64,000 nucleotides of DNA, from the NCBI GenBank assembly GCA_041398905.1, contig JAWKTV010000014.1:1-64000 (forward strand), written 5' to 3'. Position 1 is the stretch's first letter. Each line of letters begins with the position of its first letter. Positions 34,204 through 42,698 of this stretch are shown here, one piece after another. The notes beneath the pieces were generated by a model, which was given only the letters and a program-made list of their open reading frames with translations, searched no databases and was not told the origin of the DNA. The translations under genes were made by a program, and so were the position numbers. The DNA is from JAWKTV01 sp041398905. Its GTDB lineage: Bacteria > Planctomycetota > Planctomycetia > Planctomycetales > Planctomycetaceae.

Positions 34204-35829
34204 ATGTCGTCACAGGATGAAGTTCAACCGACAATCGTCAAGGCTGCGCCGTTCGCGAATCAGCCGCACACCGACTTCAGTCGCAAGGCGAATCGGGAAG
34301 CGTTCCTGGTCGCCCTCGACGAAGTAAAGGGACGGTTGGGACGGGAGTGCCCACTGGTGATCGACGGCAAGGCGACGTCCACCCGCAAGCAGATCGTCTC
34401 GCTGAACCCGTCGCATCGCAAGCAGTCGGTGGGAGTCGCCTCGTCCGCCACCGCCGATCACGCGCGACAGGCGATCGAGACCGCGAAGCGGATGACGAAG
34501 GTCTGGAGCCGATTCAACGCCGACCAGCGGGCCGAGTATCTGGAACTGATCGCCGCCGAGATGCACGCGCGGCGATTCCATCTGGCGGCGTGGATGGTGT
34601 ACGAGTGCGGCAAGACCTGGGCGGAGGCCGACGCGGACGTCGCCGAGGCGATCGATTTCTGTCGCTTCTACGCGCTGCAGATGCGGGACCTGGCGATACC
34701 GGTGCAGTGCGACTTTCCGGGGGAGGAGAACACGTTCACGTACATCCCGCGCGGCGTCTCGGTGGTGATTGCACCGTGGAATTTTCCGTTGGCGATTCTC
34801 ACCGGCATGGCGGTGGCCGCACTGGTGACGGGCAATACCGTCATTCTGAAGCCGGCGGAGCAATCGCCCGCCATCGCCGCCGAGCTGATGGACATCATTC
34901 GCGAAGCGGGCATCCCGGATGGGGTGGTCAACTACTTGCCGGGTGTCGGCGAGGACATCGGCCCGGTCCTGGTGGGGAGCCCGGACGTGCATGTCATCGC
35001 GTTCACCGGGTCACGAGCGGTCGGACTGGAGATCAACCGACTGGCGGCTGAGACGCCGCCAGCCCAGAAGCACGTCAAGCGGGTGATCGCGGAGATGGGG
35101 GGCAAGAACGGGATCATCGTCGATGAGGATGCCGACCTTGATGAGGCGGTGCAGGCGGTGGTGCAAAGCGCGTTCGGGTACGCCGGTCAAAAGTGCTCCG
35201 CCTGCTCACGGGTGATCGTCCACAAGGCGAGTCACGATGCGTTCGTCGAGCGGCTGGTGCGGGCGACGGAGAGCCTGAAGCTCGGCCCGGCTGAAGAGCC
35301 GGGCACCTCCGTCGGGCCGGTCATCGACGAAGCCGCGCAGGAACGGAACAACGACTACATCGCGATCGGCAAAGATGAGTGCGAAACGGCGCTAGCGATC
35401 GACGCGGGCAAACTGGCCGCGGAAGGTTTTTATGTCGGCCCGCACATCTTCACCAACGTCGATCCTGACTCGCGTCTGGCGCGGCACGAAATTTTTGGCC
35501 CGGTGCTGAGCGTGATTCGCGTCCCCGACCTCGACCGGGCCTTCCAAGTGATGAACGCCAGCGACTACGCGCTCACCGGTGGCATCTTCAGTCGCAGTCC
35601 CAGGAACATCGAGCGGGCGCGGCAGGAGATCGCCGTGGGCAACCTGTACATCAACCGCAACATCACCGGGGCGCTCGTCAACCGGCATCCCTTCGGCGGC
35701 TACCGCATGTCCGGCATCGGTTCGAAGGCCGGAGGACGCGACTACCTCCTGCAGTTCATGATCCCCGTCGTTACGACGGAGAACACACTCCGGCGCGGCT
35801 TCGCCCCGCCGCCCGACAGCGAGACATAG
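34204..35829 (+). CDS. L-glutamate gamma-semialdehyde (1-pyrroline-5-carboxylate) dehydrogenase
   Basis: 541 residues. It oxidises glutamate semialdehyde, the hydrolysis product of pyrroline-5-carboxylate, to glutamate with NAD+, the second step of proline degradation. The ALDH fold shows VIAPWNFPLAILTGM, ILKPAEQSP, NYLPGVGEDIG, IAFTGSRAVG, the catalytic glutamate in VIAEMGGKN and the catalytic Cys331 in GYAGQKCSACSR. The C-terminal HEIFGPVLSVIRV and NRHPFGGYRMSGIGSKAGG complete it. Length and sequence fit the single-function RocA/PruA type rather than the PutA fusion. The ATG at 34204 begins the conserved polar N-terminus. No proline dehydrogenase gene lies next to it; the gene downstream is the KOW-type protein about 125 bases away. 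Confidence 0.93.
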   Translation: MSSQDEVQPTIVKAAPFANQPHTDFSRKANREAFLVALDEVKGRLGRECPLVIDGKATSTRKQIVSLNPSHRKQSVGVASSATADHARQAIETAKRMTKVWSRFNADQRAEYLELIAAEMHARRFHLAAWMVYECGKTWAEADADVAEAIDFCRFYALQMRDLAIPVQCDFPGEENTFTYIPRGVSVVIAPWNFPLAILTGMAVAALVTGNTVILKPAEQSPAIAAELMDIIREAGIPDGVVNYLPGVGEDIGPVLVGSPDVHVIAFTGSRAVGLEINRLAAETPPAQKHVKRVIAEMGGKNGIIVDEDADLDEAVQAVVQSAFGYAGQKCSACSRVIVHKASHDAFVERLVRATESLKLGPAEEPGTSVGPVIDEAAQERNNDYIAIGKDECETALAIDAGKLAAEGFYVGPHIFTNVDPDSRLARHEIFGPVLSVIRVPDLDRAFQVMNASDYALTGGIFSRSPRNIERARQEIAVGNLYINRNITGALVNRHPFGGYRMSGIGSKAGGRDYLLQFMIPVVTTENTLRRGFAPPPDSET

Positions 35830-35954
35830 CCGCCAGATCCCTCGATTCAGGCGGCGGAACCGCGGCGTGGCGGACCTCGCGCGCGGCCCGTCGAGGATTG
35901 GTCGAGACGGCGACGAATCAGCATTCACAACACGACCCTCAAGCGATCGACAGC

Positions 35955-37076
35955 ATGGCACAGGCATATACTCCCGGCCTTCAAGTCAGTCCCGTCCATC
36001 GCTATCGCGCTCGGCGGGTGCTGCCGATTCAAGGGGACGTCCTGGTGCAATTGGGCCAATCGGTGCAGGCCCGGCAGAGCATCGCCCGGGCCGACCTGCC
36101 CGGCGATGTCATACCGATCAACCTCGCCAACCAGCTCTCGCTGCCCGTCGGCGACGTCCCCGGAGCAATGCTCAAGCACGAAGGAGACCATTTTGAGCGG
36201 GGGGAAGTCATCGCGCGGACGAAGGGAATTTTCGGGTTCTTCAAGTCGGAGTACGCCGCACAGTCCGCGGGCATGATCGAATCGATCTCCAGCGTCACCG
36301 GTCAACTGCTGCTGCGTGGTCCTTCGCAACCGGTGGAGGTGACCGCCTTTGTGGATGGCAAGGTGACCGAAGTGCTGCCGGGCGAAGGCTGTTTCGTCGA
36401 GGCGGAGGTCTCGCTGGTGCAGGGCATCTTCGGCATTGGTGGCGAGGCGCACGGGCCGATTCGCATGGCGTGCCAATCGCCCGATGAGGAGTTCACTCCC
36501 GATCGCATCACGCCCGAGATGCAGGGGGCCGTGCTGATTGGCGGTGCTCGAATGCCGGGCGCGACGGTCCGCCGGGCGATCGAGGTGGGTGCCGCTGCGA
36601 TCGTGTCGGGAGGGATGGACGACGCCGACCTTCGCGAGATCCTCGGCTACGATCTGGGCGTGGCCATCACCGGCAGCGAGCGGATCGGGCTGACGGTCAT
36701 CGTGACCGAGGGGTTTGGCGACATCTCGATGGCACGGCGGACCTTCGAGCTGCTGAGGTCCCGAGAGGTGCCGAGGCGTCGGTCAATGGGGCGACGCAGA
36801 TTCGAGCCGGCGTGCTGCGGCCGGAGATTGTGATCCTTGCCCGCGGACCATGCGGGCGAGGCGACCGTTTCGGCCGGCGGAGGGGTGCTGGCGACCGGTG
36901 CGAAGGTGCGAATTATTCGTGACCCGTGGTTCGGCGCGATCGGCACTGTCGCCGAGATGCCCGCCGAACCGCAGCGGCTCGACAGCGGTTCCAAGGCGCG
37001 GGTGTTGGTCGTCGAGCGGGGCGACGGCGAGCGAGTAACCGTGCCGCGCGCGAACGTCGAACTCGTCAGTCTGTAG
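35955..37076 (+). CDS. uncharacterised KOW-domain protein (frame breaks near 36767 and 36832)
   Basis: About 374 residues if bridged. The long N-terminal part has an alpha/beta or biotinyl-like fold: RVLPIQGDVLVQLGQSVQA, ADLPGDVIPINLANQL, ARTKGIFGFFKSEY, EVSLVQGIFGIGGEAHG. Then comes the strongly conserved VLIGGARMPGATVRRAIEVGAAAIVSGGM (read here as two pieces), GYDLGVAITGSERIGLTVIVTEGFG and ISMARRTFELL. After one missing G near 36767 the sequence continues GAEASVNGATQIRAGVLRPEIVI. After two more near 36832 it ends with a KOW-like beta domain: GAKVRIIRDPWFGAIGTVAEMP and VTVPRANVELV. I recognise the overall family as a conserved bacterial protein of unknown function but cannot name it. The ATG at 35955 begins MAQAYTPGLQV, the usual family start. 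Confidence 0.7.
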
Positions 37077-37139
37077 CCGCCTTGATCTCCGCGGCTGATG
37101 CGCGGCATCAGTGCATCATGTGCTGCGGCCGCGCGTCGG

Positions 37140-37304
37140 TCAGCGACGTCCCGCCCCTTTGAGCAGCACCCAGCCGAGGCCGCCGACGATCAACAGCAGT
37201 GTGCCGTACTGCATGGGCGTCAGGTGGTGCCATTTGTCGAGCGCGTACTTCTGGTAATACCGGAGGTAGTCGCCGATGGTGCCGAGGAGCAGGTGGCTGG
37301 ACAT
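37140..37304 (-). CDS. 54-residue membrane microprotein (hypothetical)
   Basis: 54 residues. An amphipathic head (LLLGTIGDYLRYYQKYALDK) is followed by WHHLTPMQYG and one membrane helix (about 34-50, TLLLIVGGLGWVLLK). The ATG at 37304 was chosen because the upstream in-frame part (37305-37397) is polar and unlike a protein. It lies downstream of the DUF1501 gene on the same strand, 271 bases away, in a gap where nothing else is seen. I believe similar short proteins occur in other planctomycetes, from memory only. No function is known. Confidence 0.6.
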   Translation of the reverse strand: MSSHLLLGTIGDYLRYYQKYALDKWHHLTPMQYGTLLLIVGGLGWVLLKGAGRR

Positions 37305-37575
37305 TGGACGGTTCCGATCGTTGGAGTCGGGCGGCTGGTGCACCGCGGGGGCGGCATCACGCTGACGTCGTGGCTCTGTCGCAGTGGGCTGGCGCAAAGC
37401 GTTGGGACGGGAGGCCGCATGGAGGCCGAGACTCGCGAACGATTCGCAGCCTGCTCAATCCCTACTGCGCAGAGCGCACGGAGCCGGACATGGCAGGGGG
37501 CGGATGTCGCATTTTGGCAACATCGCTTCCGCTGGTGCCGGTTGTAGCGTGCCGGCGATGCTCAGGGCTGATTGG

Positions 37576-39099
37576 TCACGTGAGCCAGTCACGGATGACG
37601 TTCCCGCCGACATCGGTCAGCCGGAAGTCCCGTCCCTGAAAGCGGTGCGTCAGCCGCAGGTGGTCGAGGCCGAACGAATGGAGCATCGTCGCGTGCAGGT
37701 CGTTGGGATGCACCGGATCTTTGACGACTCCCCAGCCGAGTTCGTCCGTCTCGCCATAGACTCGCCCCCCCTGGATTCCGCCGCCGGCGAGGAACATACT
37801 GAAGGCGTAGGGGTGATGGTCGCGACCGGTGACGCTGTTGGTGTTGCCGTTGCGATTCTCCCCCAGCGGCGTACGGCCGAATTCGCTCCCCCACACGACC
37901 ATCGTGCTGTCGAGCAGGCCCCGCTGCTTGAGGTCGCGAATCAATGCCGCGATCGGCTGATCGGCCATCCCGGCGTTGTAGGGCAACTCGACATCGAGGT
38001 TCGAGTGATGGTCCCAGGACGCATGGATGATGTTCACGAAACGCACTCCGCGTTCCACCATCCGGCGCGCCAGCAGACAGTTGCGGGCGAAGGCGTCCCA
38101 CTGGCCCGGGCCGCCTCCCCGATGGGCCTTGATGTCCGGCTCCTGCCGACCAAGGCCGTACATGTCGAGCGTCGCCTTCGTTTCGCCCGACAAGTCGATC
38201 AGCTCCGGCGCGGCCGACTGCATGCGAAAGGCGAGTTCGTAGTTCGCGATCCGGCTGGCGATCTCGGGGTCGTGGATCGTCGCGAGCCGCTCGCGGTTGA
38301 GGTCGCGGAGGGTGTCCAGTCCCCGTCGCTGCATTTCGGCTGGCAAACCGGCGGGGTTTTGCAGGTTGAGTACCGGCTCGCCCTGATTGCGAAACAGGAC
38401 TCCCGCGTGGACGCTGGGCAGAAAGCCGCTTTGCCACAAAGTCGCCCCGCCAGATGATCCCCGGCCAGCCGTCAGCACCACATACCCGGGCAGGTTCTGC
38501 GACTCGCTCCCCAGCCCGTACGTCAGCCACGACCCCATCACCGGCAGCCCGAACGTTCCTCGGCCGCACTGCATCATCAGTTGGCCGGGGTGATGATTGA
38601 ACTGGTCGGTGTGCATCGACCGGACAAGCAGCAGGTCGTCGGCGACGACGCCGATGTGCGGCAGCAGGTCCGACAGCTCCATGCCGCACTCGCCATGACG
38701 TGTCCACGTTCGCTTGCGAGCGGCCATCAGCCGCGCGGTCTCCGGCTTCAGGAACGCGAAGCGGACCCCTTCGTACACCGACTTCGGCAACGGTTCGCCA
38801 TCAAGCTCAGTCAACTTTGGCTTCGGATCGAACAGGTCGAGCTGACTCGGCGCTCCGGCCATGAAGATAAAGATGCACGCCTTGGCCTTCGACGCGAAGT
38901 GTGGCTGCCTCGGTGCGAGCGGGTTGATTGTCGCGGCAGTCAGCGAGTCGGGCGGAACGTCGCTGCCAGCCGCGGTCGACAGCAGCCCGTCTCCCGCGAG
39001 CATCGCCCCCAAACCGACGGCCCCCAGACCGCTGGCGGACGAGAGCAGGAAGTCGCGACGAGTTCGCGACGCCAGCCGCTGCGGATCAAACTGAGTCAT
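37576..39099 (-). CDS. DUF1501 protein with Tat-type leader, second copy
   Basis: 507 residues. It belongs to the same superfamily as the gene at 17345-18751 but to a different subgroup, with little direct similarity. The leader ASRTRRDFLLSSASGLGAVGLGAM has the twin-arginine motif at 14-15. Family markers: KACIFIFMAGAPSQLDLFDPKP, LLPHIGVVADDLLLVRSMHTDQFNHHPGQ (read in parts), FVNIIHASWDHHSNL, STMVVWGSEFGRTP and GRDHHPYAFSMFLAGGGI. The metal-site residues of the sulfatase-like fold (Asp, His) appear kept. AGAGG stands before the ATG at 39099. In most planctomycetes a DUF1549/DUF1553 cytochrome-type gene sits next to it; here the next gene upstream is the small YhdT-like membrane gene instead. 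Confidence 0.92.
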   Translation of the reverse strand: MTQFDPQRLASRTRRDFLLSSASGLGAVGLGAMLAGDGLLSTAAGSDVPPDSLTAATINPLAPRQPHFASKAKACIFIFMAGAPSQLDLFDPKPKLTELDGEPLPKSVYEGVRFAFLKPETARLMAARKRTWTRHGECGMELSDLLPHIGVVADDLLLVRSMHTDQFNHHPGQLMMQCGRGTFGLPVMGSWLTYGLGSESQNLPGYVVLTAGRGSSGGATLWQSGFLPSVHAGVLFRNQGEPVLNLQNPAGLPAEMQRRGLDTLRDLNRERLATIHDPEIASRIANYELAFRMQSAAPELIDLSGETKATLDMYGLGRQEPDIKAHRGGGPGQWDAFARNCLLARRMVERGVRFVNIIHASWDHHSNLDVELPYNAGMADQPIAALIRDLKQRGLLDSTMVVWGSEFGRTPLGENRNGNTNSVTGRDHHPYAFSMFLAGGGIQGGRVYGETDELGWGVVKDPVHPNDLHATMLHSFGLDHLRLTHRFQGRDFRLTDVGGNVIRDWLT

Positions 39100-39158
39100 G
39101 GAAACCTCTTCGACAGATCAACCAGCCGAAGCGTGCAACATTCCTGCCATGTCCGCGA

Positions 39159-39467
39159 TCATTCGCGACCTTCAGGCTCTTCGCCACTTCGTTCTTCCGC
39201 GAGGTCATCATCCTCGATGTAGAACAGACACAGACCGATCGAGACGAGTCCCCCCACCAGCCAAGGCACCGCGACACCCCAGAACACCCACGCAGGCATC
39301 CCGATGACCAGCGGGATCGGTTCACCGTCCGTCGGTGCGCCGTAGCCGTTGAGGTAGCAGTAGGGCACCGTCCACGCGAAGCAGGCGGCCCAGACAAGCA
39401 GGATGACAATCGCCTCGCGCCGGGCGTGCAGAAAGACAGGATCGTCGGGTGGTTCGCTGATCGGCAT
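39159..39467 (-). CDS. YhdT/DUF997-like small membrane protein
   Basis: 102 residues. Two hydrophobic segments lie at about 19-38 and 54-80. The sequence between PVFLHARREAIVILLVWAA and GMPAWVFWGVAVPWLVGGLV matches by eye the pattern of YhdT-type (DUF997) proteins, which usually accompany a sodium:solute symporter. An acidic tail (EDDDLAEERSGEE) ends it. No symporter is adjacent: the only SSS gene in the window lies 11 kb away on the same strand. The DUF1501 gene follows 59 bases downstream on the same strand, so the two may share a message. The ATG at 39467 opens the conserved region; no good binding site is seen. Confidence 0.65.
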   Translation of the reverse strand: MPISEPPDDPVFLHARREAIVILLVWAACFAWTVPYCYLNGYGAPTDGEPIPLVIGMPAWVFWGVAVPWLVGGLVSIGLCLFYIEDDDLAEERSGEEPEGRE

Positions 39468-39542
39468 CGGCTCGCCATTGGATGGATCGGAGTCGATTGA
39501 TTCTGGTCAACCCGGCGACGATTTGCGAGCGTGAAGCGAATG

Positions 39543-40997
39543 CTAACCGGCCTTGACGGCATTAATGATGTCCACGATCGCCTGCTTGCCATCCGCGAAG
39601 AACATCAGGCTATTGTCGGCCGAGAACAACGGATTGGGGATCCCCGCGAAGCCGGGCGACAGACTGCGCTTGATGACCACGCAAGTGCGGGCCTTGTCGG
39701 CGTTGATGATCGGCATGCCGGCGATCGGGCTGTTGGGATTGGTGCGGGCATCCGGGTTGACGGTGTCGTTCGCGCCGACAACCAGACAGACGTCCGTCTG
39801 TTCCAGCGTGGCGTTGATGTCGTCCATTTCCTTCAACAGGTCGTAGGGAATGTCCGCTTCCGCGAGCAGCACGTTCATATGGCCGGGCATGCGTCCGGCG
39901 ACCGGATGGATGCCGAACTCCACCTCGATGCCCTTGCTCTTGAGCAGGTTGGTCAGGTCACGCACGGCGTGCTGCGCCTGGGCGACCGCCATCCCATAAC
40001 CAGGCACGATCACCACCCGTTGGGCGACATCCAGCAGCATGGCGATTTCGTCGGCGGAGGTCGCTTTGACGTTCTTGTAAACCTCGTCCGCCGAAGGACC
40101 GTCGGCCTTCGGCCCCAGCGTCCCGAACAACACTGCGGGCAGCGAGCGATTCATCGCGTCGCACATGATCTTCGTCAGAATCACACCCGACGCTCCGACC
40201 AGCGAACCGGCGATGATGAGCACGTTGTTCTGCAGCACGAACCCGGTCGCCGCTGCGGCGAGACCCGAGTAGGAGTTGAGCAGAGCGATGACGACCGGCA
40301 TGTCGGCACCGCCGATCGAGATCGTCAGGCTGTACCCCAGCACCAGCGAGACCAGCGCCAGCAGCCAGTACATTCCCTGCGAACCAGGGTTGTTGGCGAC
40401 GATGGCGAAGAGCAGTATCGCGAGCAAACCGAGGACGATATTGACGATCTGCGGGCGGGGAATCGGCGGGATCTTGCGGAGCCACTGCTGCTCCGCCAGT
40501 TTCGCGAAGGCGACCACGCTGCCGGAGAGCGTCAACGCGCCGATGAGGCCGGAAGCGGCGATCGCCGCACCGGTGCCCGTGGGCAGGTTCGCGTTCAAGG
40601 CGGTCGCGAAGTCAGTCGCGGTCGCCGCCTCGCCAGCGGCCGTGATCGCGGCCCCCCACGCCAACTGCACGCGGTGATACACCTCGGCCCCCGCCACGAA
40701 CAAGGAGGCCGCCCCGCCAAACCCGTTGAGCAGCGCGACCATCTCGGGCATCTGCTCCATCTTGATCTTGATGGCCAGCACCACGCCGATGACCGAGCCA
40801 ATCAGCACGCCCACGACGATCAGATCGAACGACACCACCTGATGATCGAACAAAGTGACGACGACGGCGATCAGCATTCCGATCGCCCCGAGCAGGTTGC
40901 CGCGGACGGCGGTGCGCGGCTTCGTCAGCCCTTTCAGGCCCAGGATGAAGAAGACGGCGGCCAGCAGGTAGGCGAGGTCGATCCAGACGCGGTTCAC
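39543..40997 (-). CDS. pntB: NAD(P) transhydrogenase beta subunit
   Basis: 484 residues, the normal PntB length. With the alpha subunits it uses the proton gradient to transfer hydride from NADH to NADP+ across the inner membrane. The N-terminal half holds about nine membrane helices (for example LLGAIGMLIAVVVTL, GVLIGSVIGVVLAIKI). The soluble NADP-binding domain (about 300-484) has VVIVPGYGMAVAQAQHAVRDL, EFGIHPVAGRMPGHMNVLLAEA, DVCLVVGANDTVNP and GFAGIPNPLF. The start is GTG at 40997. It follows pntAB on the same strand by 122 bases. The large soluble alpha domain (pntAA) is not in the window. Confidence 0.95.
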   Translation of the reverse strand: MNRVWIDLAYLLAAVFFILGLKGLTKPRTAVRGNLLGAIGMLIAVVVTLFDHQVVSFDLIVVGVLIGSVIGVVLAIKIKMEQMPEMVALLNGFGGAASLFVAGAEVYHRVQLAWGAAITAAGEAATATDFATALNANLPTGTGAAIAASGLIGALTLSGSVVAFAKLAEQQWLRKIPPIPRPQIVNIVLGLLAILLFAIVANNPGSQGMYWLLALVSLVLGYSLTISIGGADMPVVIALLNSYSGLAAAATGFVLQNNVLIIAGSLVGASGVILTKIMCDAMNRSLPAVLFGTLGPKADGPSADEVYKNVKATSADEIAMLLDVAQRVVIVPGYGMAVAQAQHAVRDLTNLLKSKGIEVEFGIHPVAGRMPGHMNVLLAEADIPYDLLKEMDDINATLEQTDVCLVVGANDTVNPDARTNPNSPIAGMPIINADKARTCVVIKRSLSPGFAGIPNPLFSADNSLMFFADGKQAIVDIINAVKAG

Positions 40998-41119
40998 GGC
41001 TAATCCGGGGTGTGCAGTCGAAGTGGAACGGCTGTGGTCAGTTCATCACAGCGCTGGCGGGATGTCGGCAGGACCGACGGTCCAGTGGTTGCGATCGCCG
41101 GCGAACCGGCGGACGACCG

Positions 41120-41440
41120 TCACCGGCGAAACTTCTGGAGCATGCGGTGGGTGACGAGGAATCCGCCGACGACGTTGATCGTCGCGAGGATGATCGCCAC
41201 GAACCCGAGCCAACTGGCGAGGTCCTTGTCCGCCCCGCCCGAGGCGATCACCGCTCCGACCAGCGTGATGCCGGAAATGGCGTTCGACCCGCTCATGAGT
41301 GGGGTGTGCAGCGTTGGCGGAATCTTGGTGATGATCTCGACACCAACGAACACCGCGAGCGCGAAGATCGTGATGCTCGCAATCAGCATCTCGCTGGAAC
41401 TCGTGACGGCCATCAAGCCGGAAAGTTGGCTCAGAAGCAT
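41120..41440 (-). CDS. NAD(P) transhydrogenase alpha-2 subunit (membrane part)
   Basis: 106 residues. This is the small membrane alpha subunit (PntAB) found in organisms with split alpha chains. Three helices carry LIASITIFALAVFVGVEIITKIPPTLHTPLMSG, a diagnostic stretch read here in parts, and NAISGITLVGAV, then LATINVVGGFLVTHRMLQKF. The ATG at 41440 is one choice; a second ATG nine codons later (MAVTSSSEML) is possible. It lies 122 bases upstream of pntB in the same direction. The gene for the NAD-binding alpha-1 subunit, usually directly upstream, is missing: upstream is the divergent purM gene. Confidence 0.9.
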   Translation of the reverse strand: MLLSQLSGLMAVTSSSEMLIASITIFALAVFVGVEIITKIPPTLHTPLMSGSNAISGITLVGAVIASGGADKDLASWLGFVAIILATINVVGGFLVTHRMLQKFRR

Positions 41441-41671
41441 GGAATCGTGGGTGGCTGGCGACGCGGGAGATTCGAGAAGCACGCAAGGCTGCCGCGATGG
41501 TATCGAAATCCGACGCGAGCGTCTTCCTTGCGTCGCCGATATCAAAACCCGCTGCTCAGTTCGTGGAGTCATTCGAAGCGCGCCGCGGGATCGACTAGAC
41601 TCCACTCTGGGCGGGGGCTGTGCGGCCTGGTTTCGCCCGCTCCATTCACCGCTGCCTCAACGGACGCACCG

Positions 41672-42691
41672 ATGGCACTGACGTACAAATCCGCCGGAGT
41701 CGACCTCGACCAGTACGAGGACGCCATGCAGCGTCTCCCCGCGCTGATGCGACGCACCCACTCCGGCCGCGTCATGCCGCTCGATGGGGGCTTCGCCGGT
41801 CTGTTTCGACTGTTTGGGGAAGGCCGGCGTTACGAAGACCCCGTGCTTGTCTCCGGGACCGACGGCGTCGGCACCAAGCTCAAGGTGGCGATGCGCGCCG
41901 AGCGGTACGACACCGTCGGCATCGACCTGGTGGCCATGTGCGTGAACGACTGCCTCTGCGTCGGTGCCGAGCCGTTGTTCTTCCTCGACTATCTCGCGCT
42001 GCCCAAAGACGATCCCGAACTGATCGAGCAACTGGTCCGCGGCGTGAGCAGCGGCTGCCTGCAGGCCGAGGCGGCCCTCATCGGCGGAGAAACCGCCATC
42101 ATGCCCGACATCTACGCCCCCGGTGAGTTCGACCTCGCCGGCTTCTGCGTCGGTGTCGTCGAGCGCACACGCCTCATCGACGGCTCGTCAATTCAGGCCG
42201 GAGACGTGCTGCTGGGAATCGATTCCAGCGGGCTGCACTCGAACGGCTACAGCCTTGTCCGTAAGGTGGTCTTCGAGCACGCCGGCCTGCAGATCGGCGA
42301 TCGGGTCGAACAACTGCGGACAACCGTGGGCGACGCCCTGCTCACGCCGACCCGGATCTATAGCGACGTCGTCCGGCAGGCGACGGCGCTCGCCGCTCCT
42401 CAGAACGAGCTGACCGGCATCGCCCACATCACCGGCGGCGGACTGGTGGAGAACGTCGAGCGCCTGCTGCCCGAGGGACGCTCGCTCGACGTTGACTGGT
42501 CCACCTGGGATACGCCGGCCGTGTTCAACTGGCTGCAGCAGCTTGGCGACATCGAGACCGCCGAAATGCGGCGGGTGTTCAACATGGGTATCGGGCTGGT
42601 GTTGATCGTCCGGCCGGAATGCGAGTCGACGGTGCTGCAAGGTCTCGCGAACTCGGGAACGGCGATCCGCAGGATCGGCTGCGTTCAGTGA
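41672..42691 (+). CDS. purM: phosphoribosylformylglycinamidine cyclo-ligase
   Basis: 339 residues. It makes aminoimidazole ribotide from FGAM with ATP in purine synthesis. It shows the PurM signature set: TYKSAGVDLDQYEDA at the start, VLVSGTDGVGTKLKVA, HIDLVAMCVNDCLCVGAEPLFFLDYLA-like GIDLVAMCVNDCLCVGAEP, ALIGGETAIMPDIY, LLGIDSSGLHSNGYSLVRKV, LLTPTRIYSDVV and IAHITGGGLVENVERLLPEG. The ATG at 41672 begins the conserved MALTYKSAG. It diverges from pntAB and converges with the hydrolase-propeller gene, with only seven bases between the stops. No other pur gene is present. Confidence 0.96.
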   Translation: MALTYKSAGVDLDQYEDAMQRLPALMRRTHSGRVMPLDGGFAGLFRLFGEGRRYEDPVLVSGTDGVGTKLKVAMRAERYDTVGIDLVAMCVNDCLCVGAEPLFFLDYLALPKDDPELIEQLVRGVSSGCLQAEAALIGGETAIMPDIYAPGEFDLAGFCVGVVERTRLIDGSSIQAGDVLLGIDSSGLHSNGYSLVRKVVFEHAGLQIGDRVEQLRTTVGDALLTPTRIYSDVVRQATALAAPQNELTGIAHITGGGLVENVERLLPEGRSLDVDWSTWDTPAVFNWLQQLGDIETAEMRRVFNMGIGLVLIVRPECESTVLQGLANSGTAIRRIGCVQ

Positions 42692-42698
42692 AGGAACC

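Noticed and set aside
39531..41003. 490-codon plus-strand frame over pntB
   Set aside because: Asp/His/Arg-rich shadow of pntB, which is unmistakable on the other strand.
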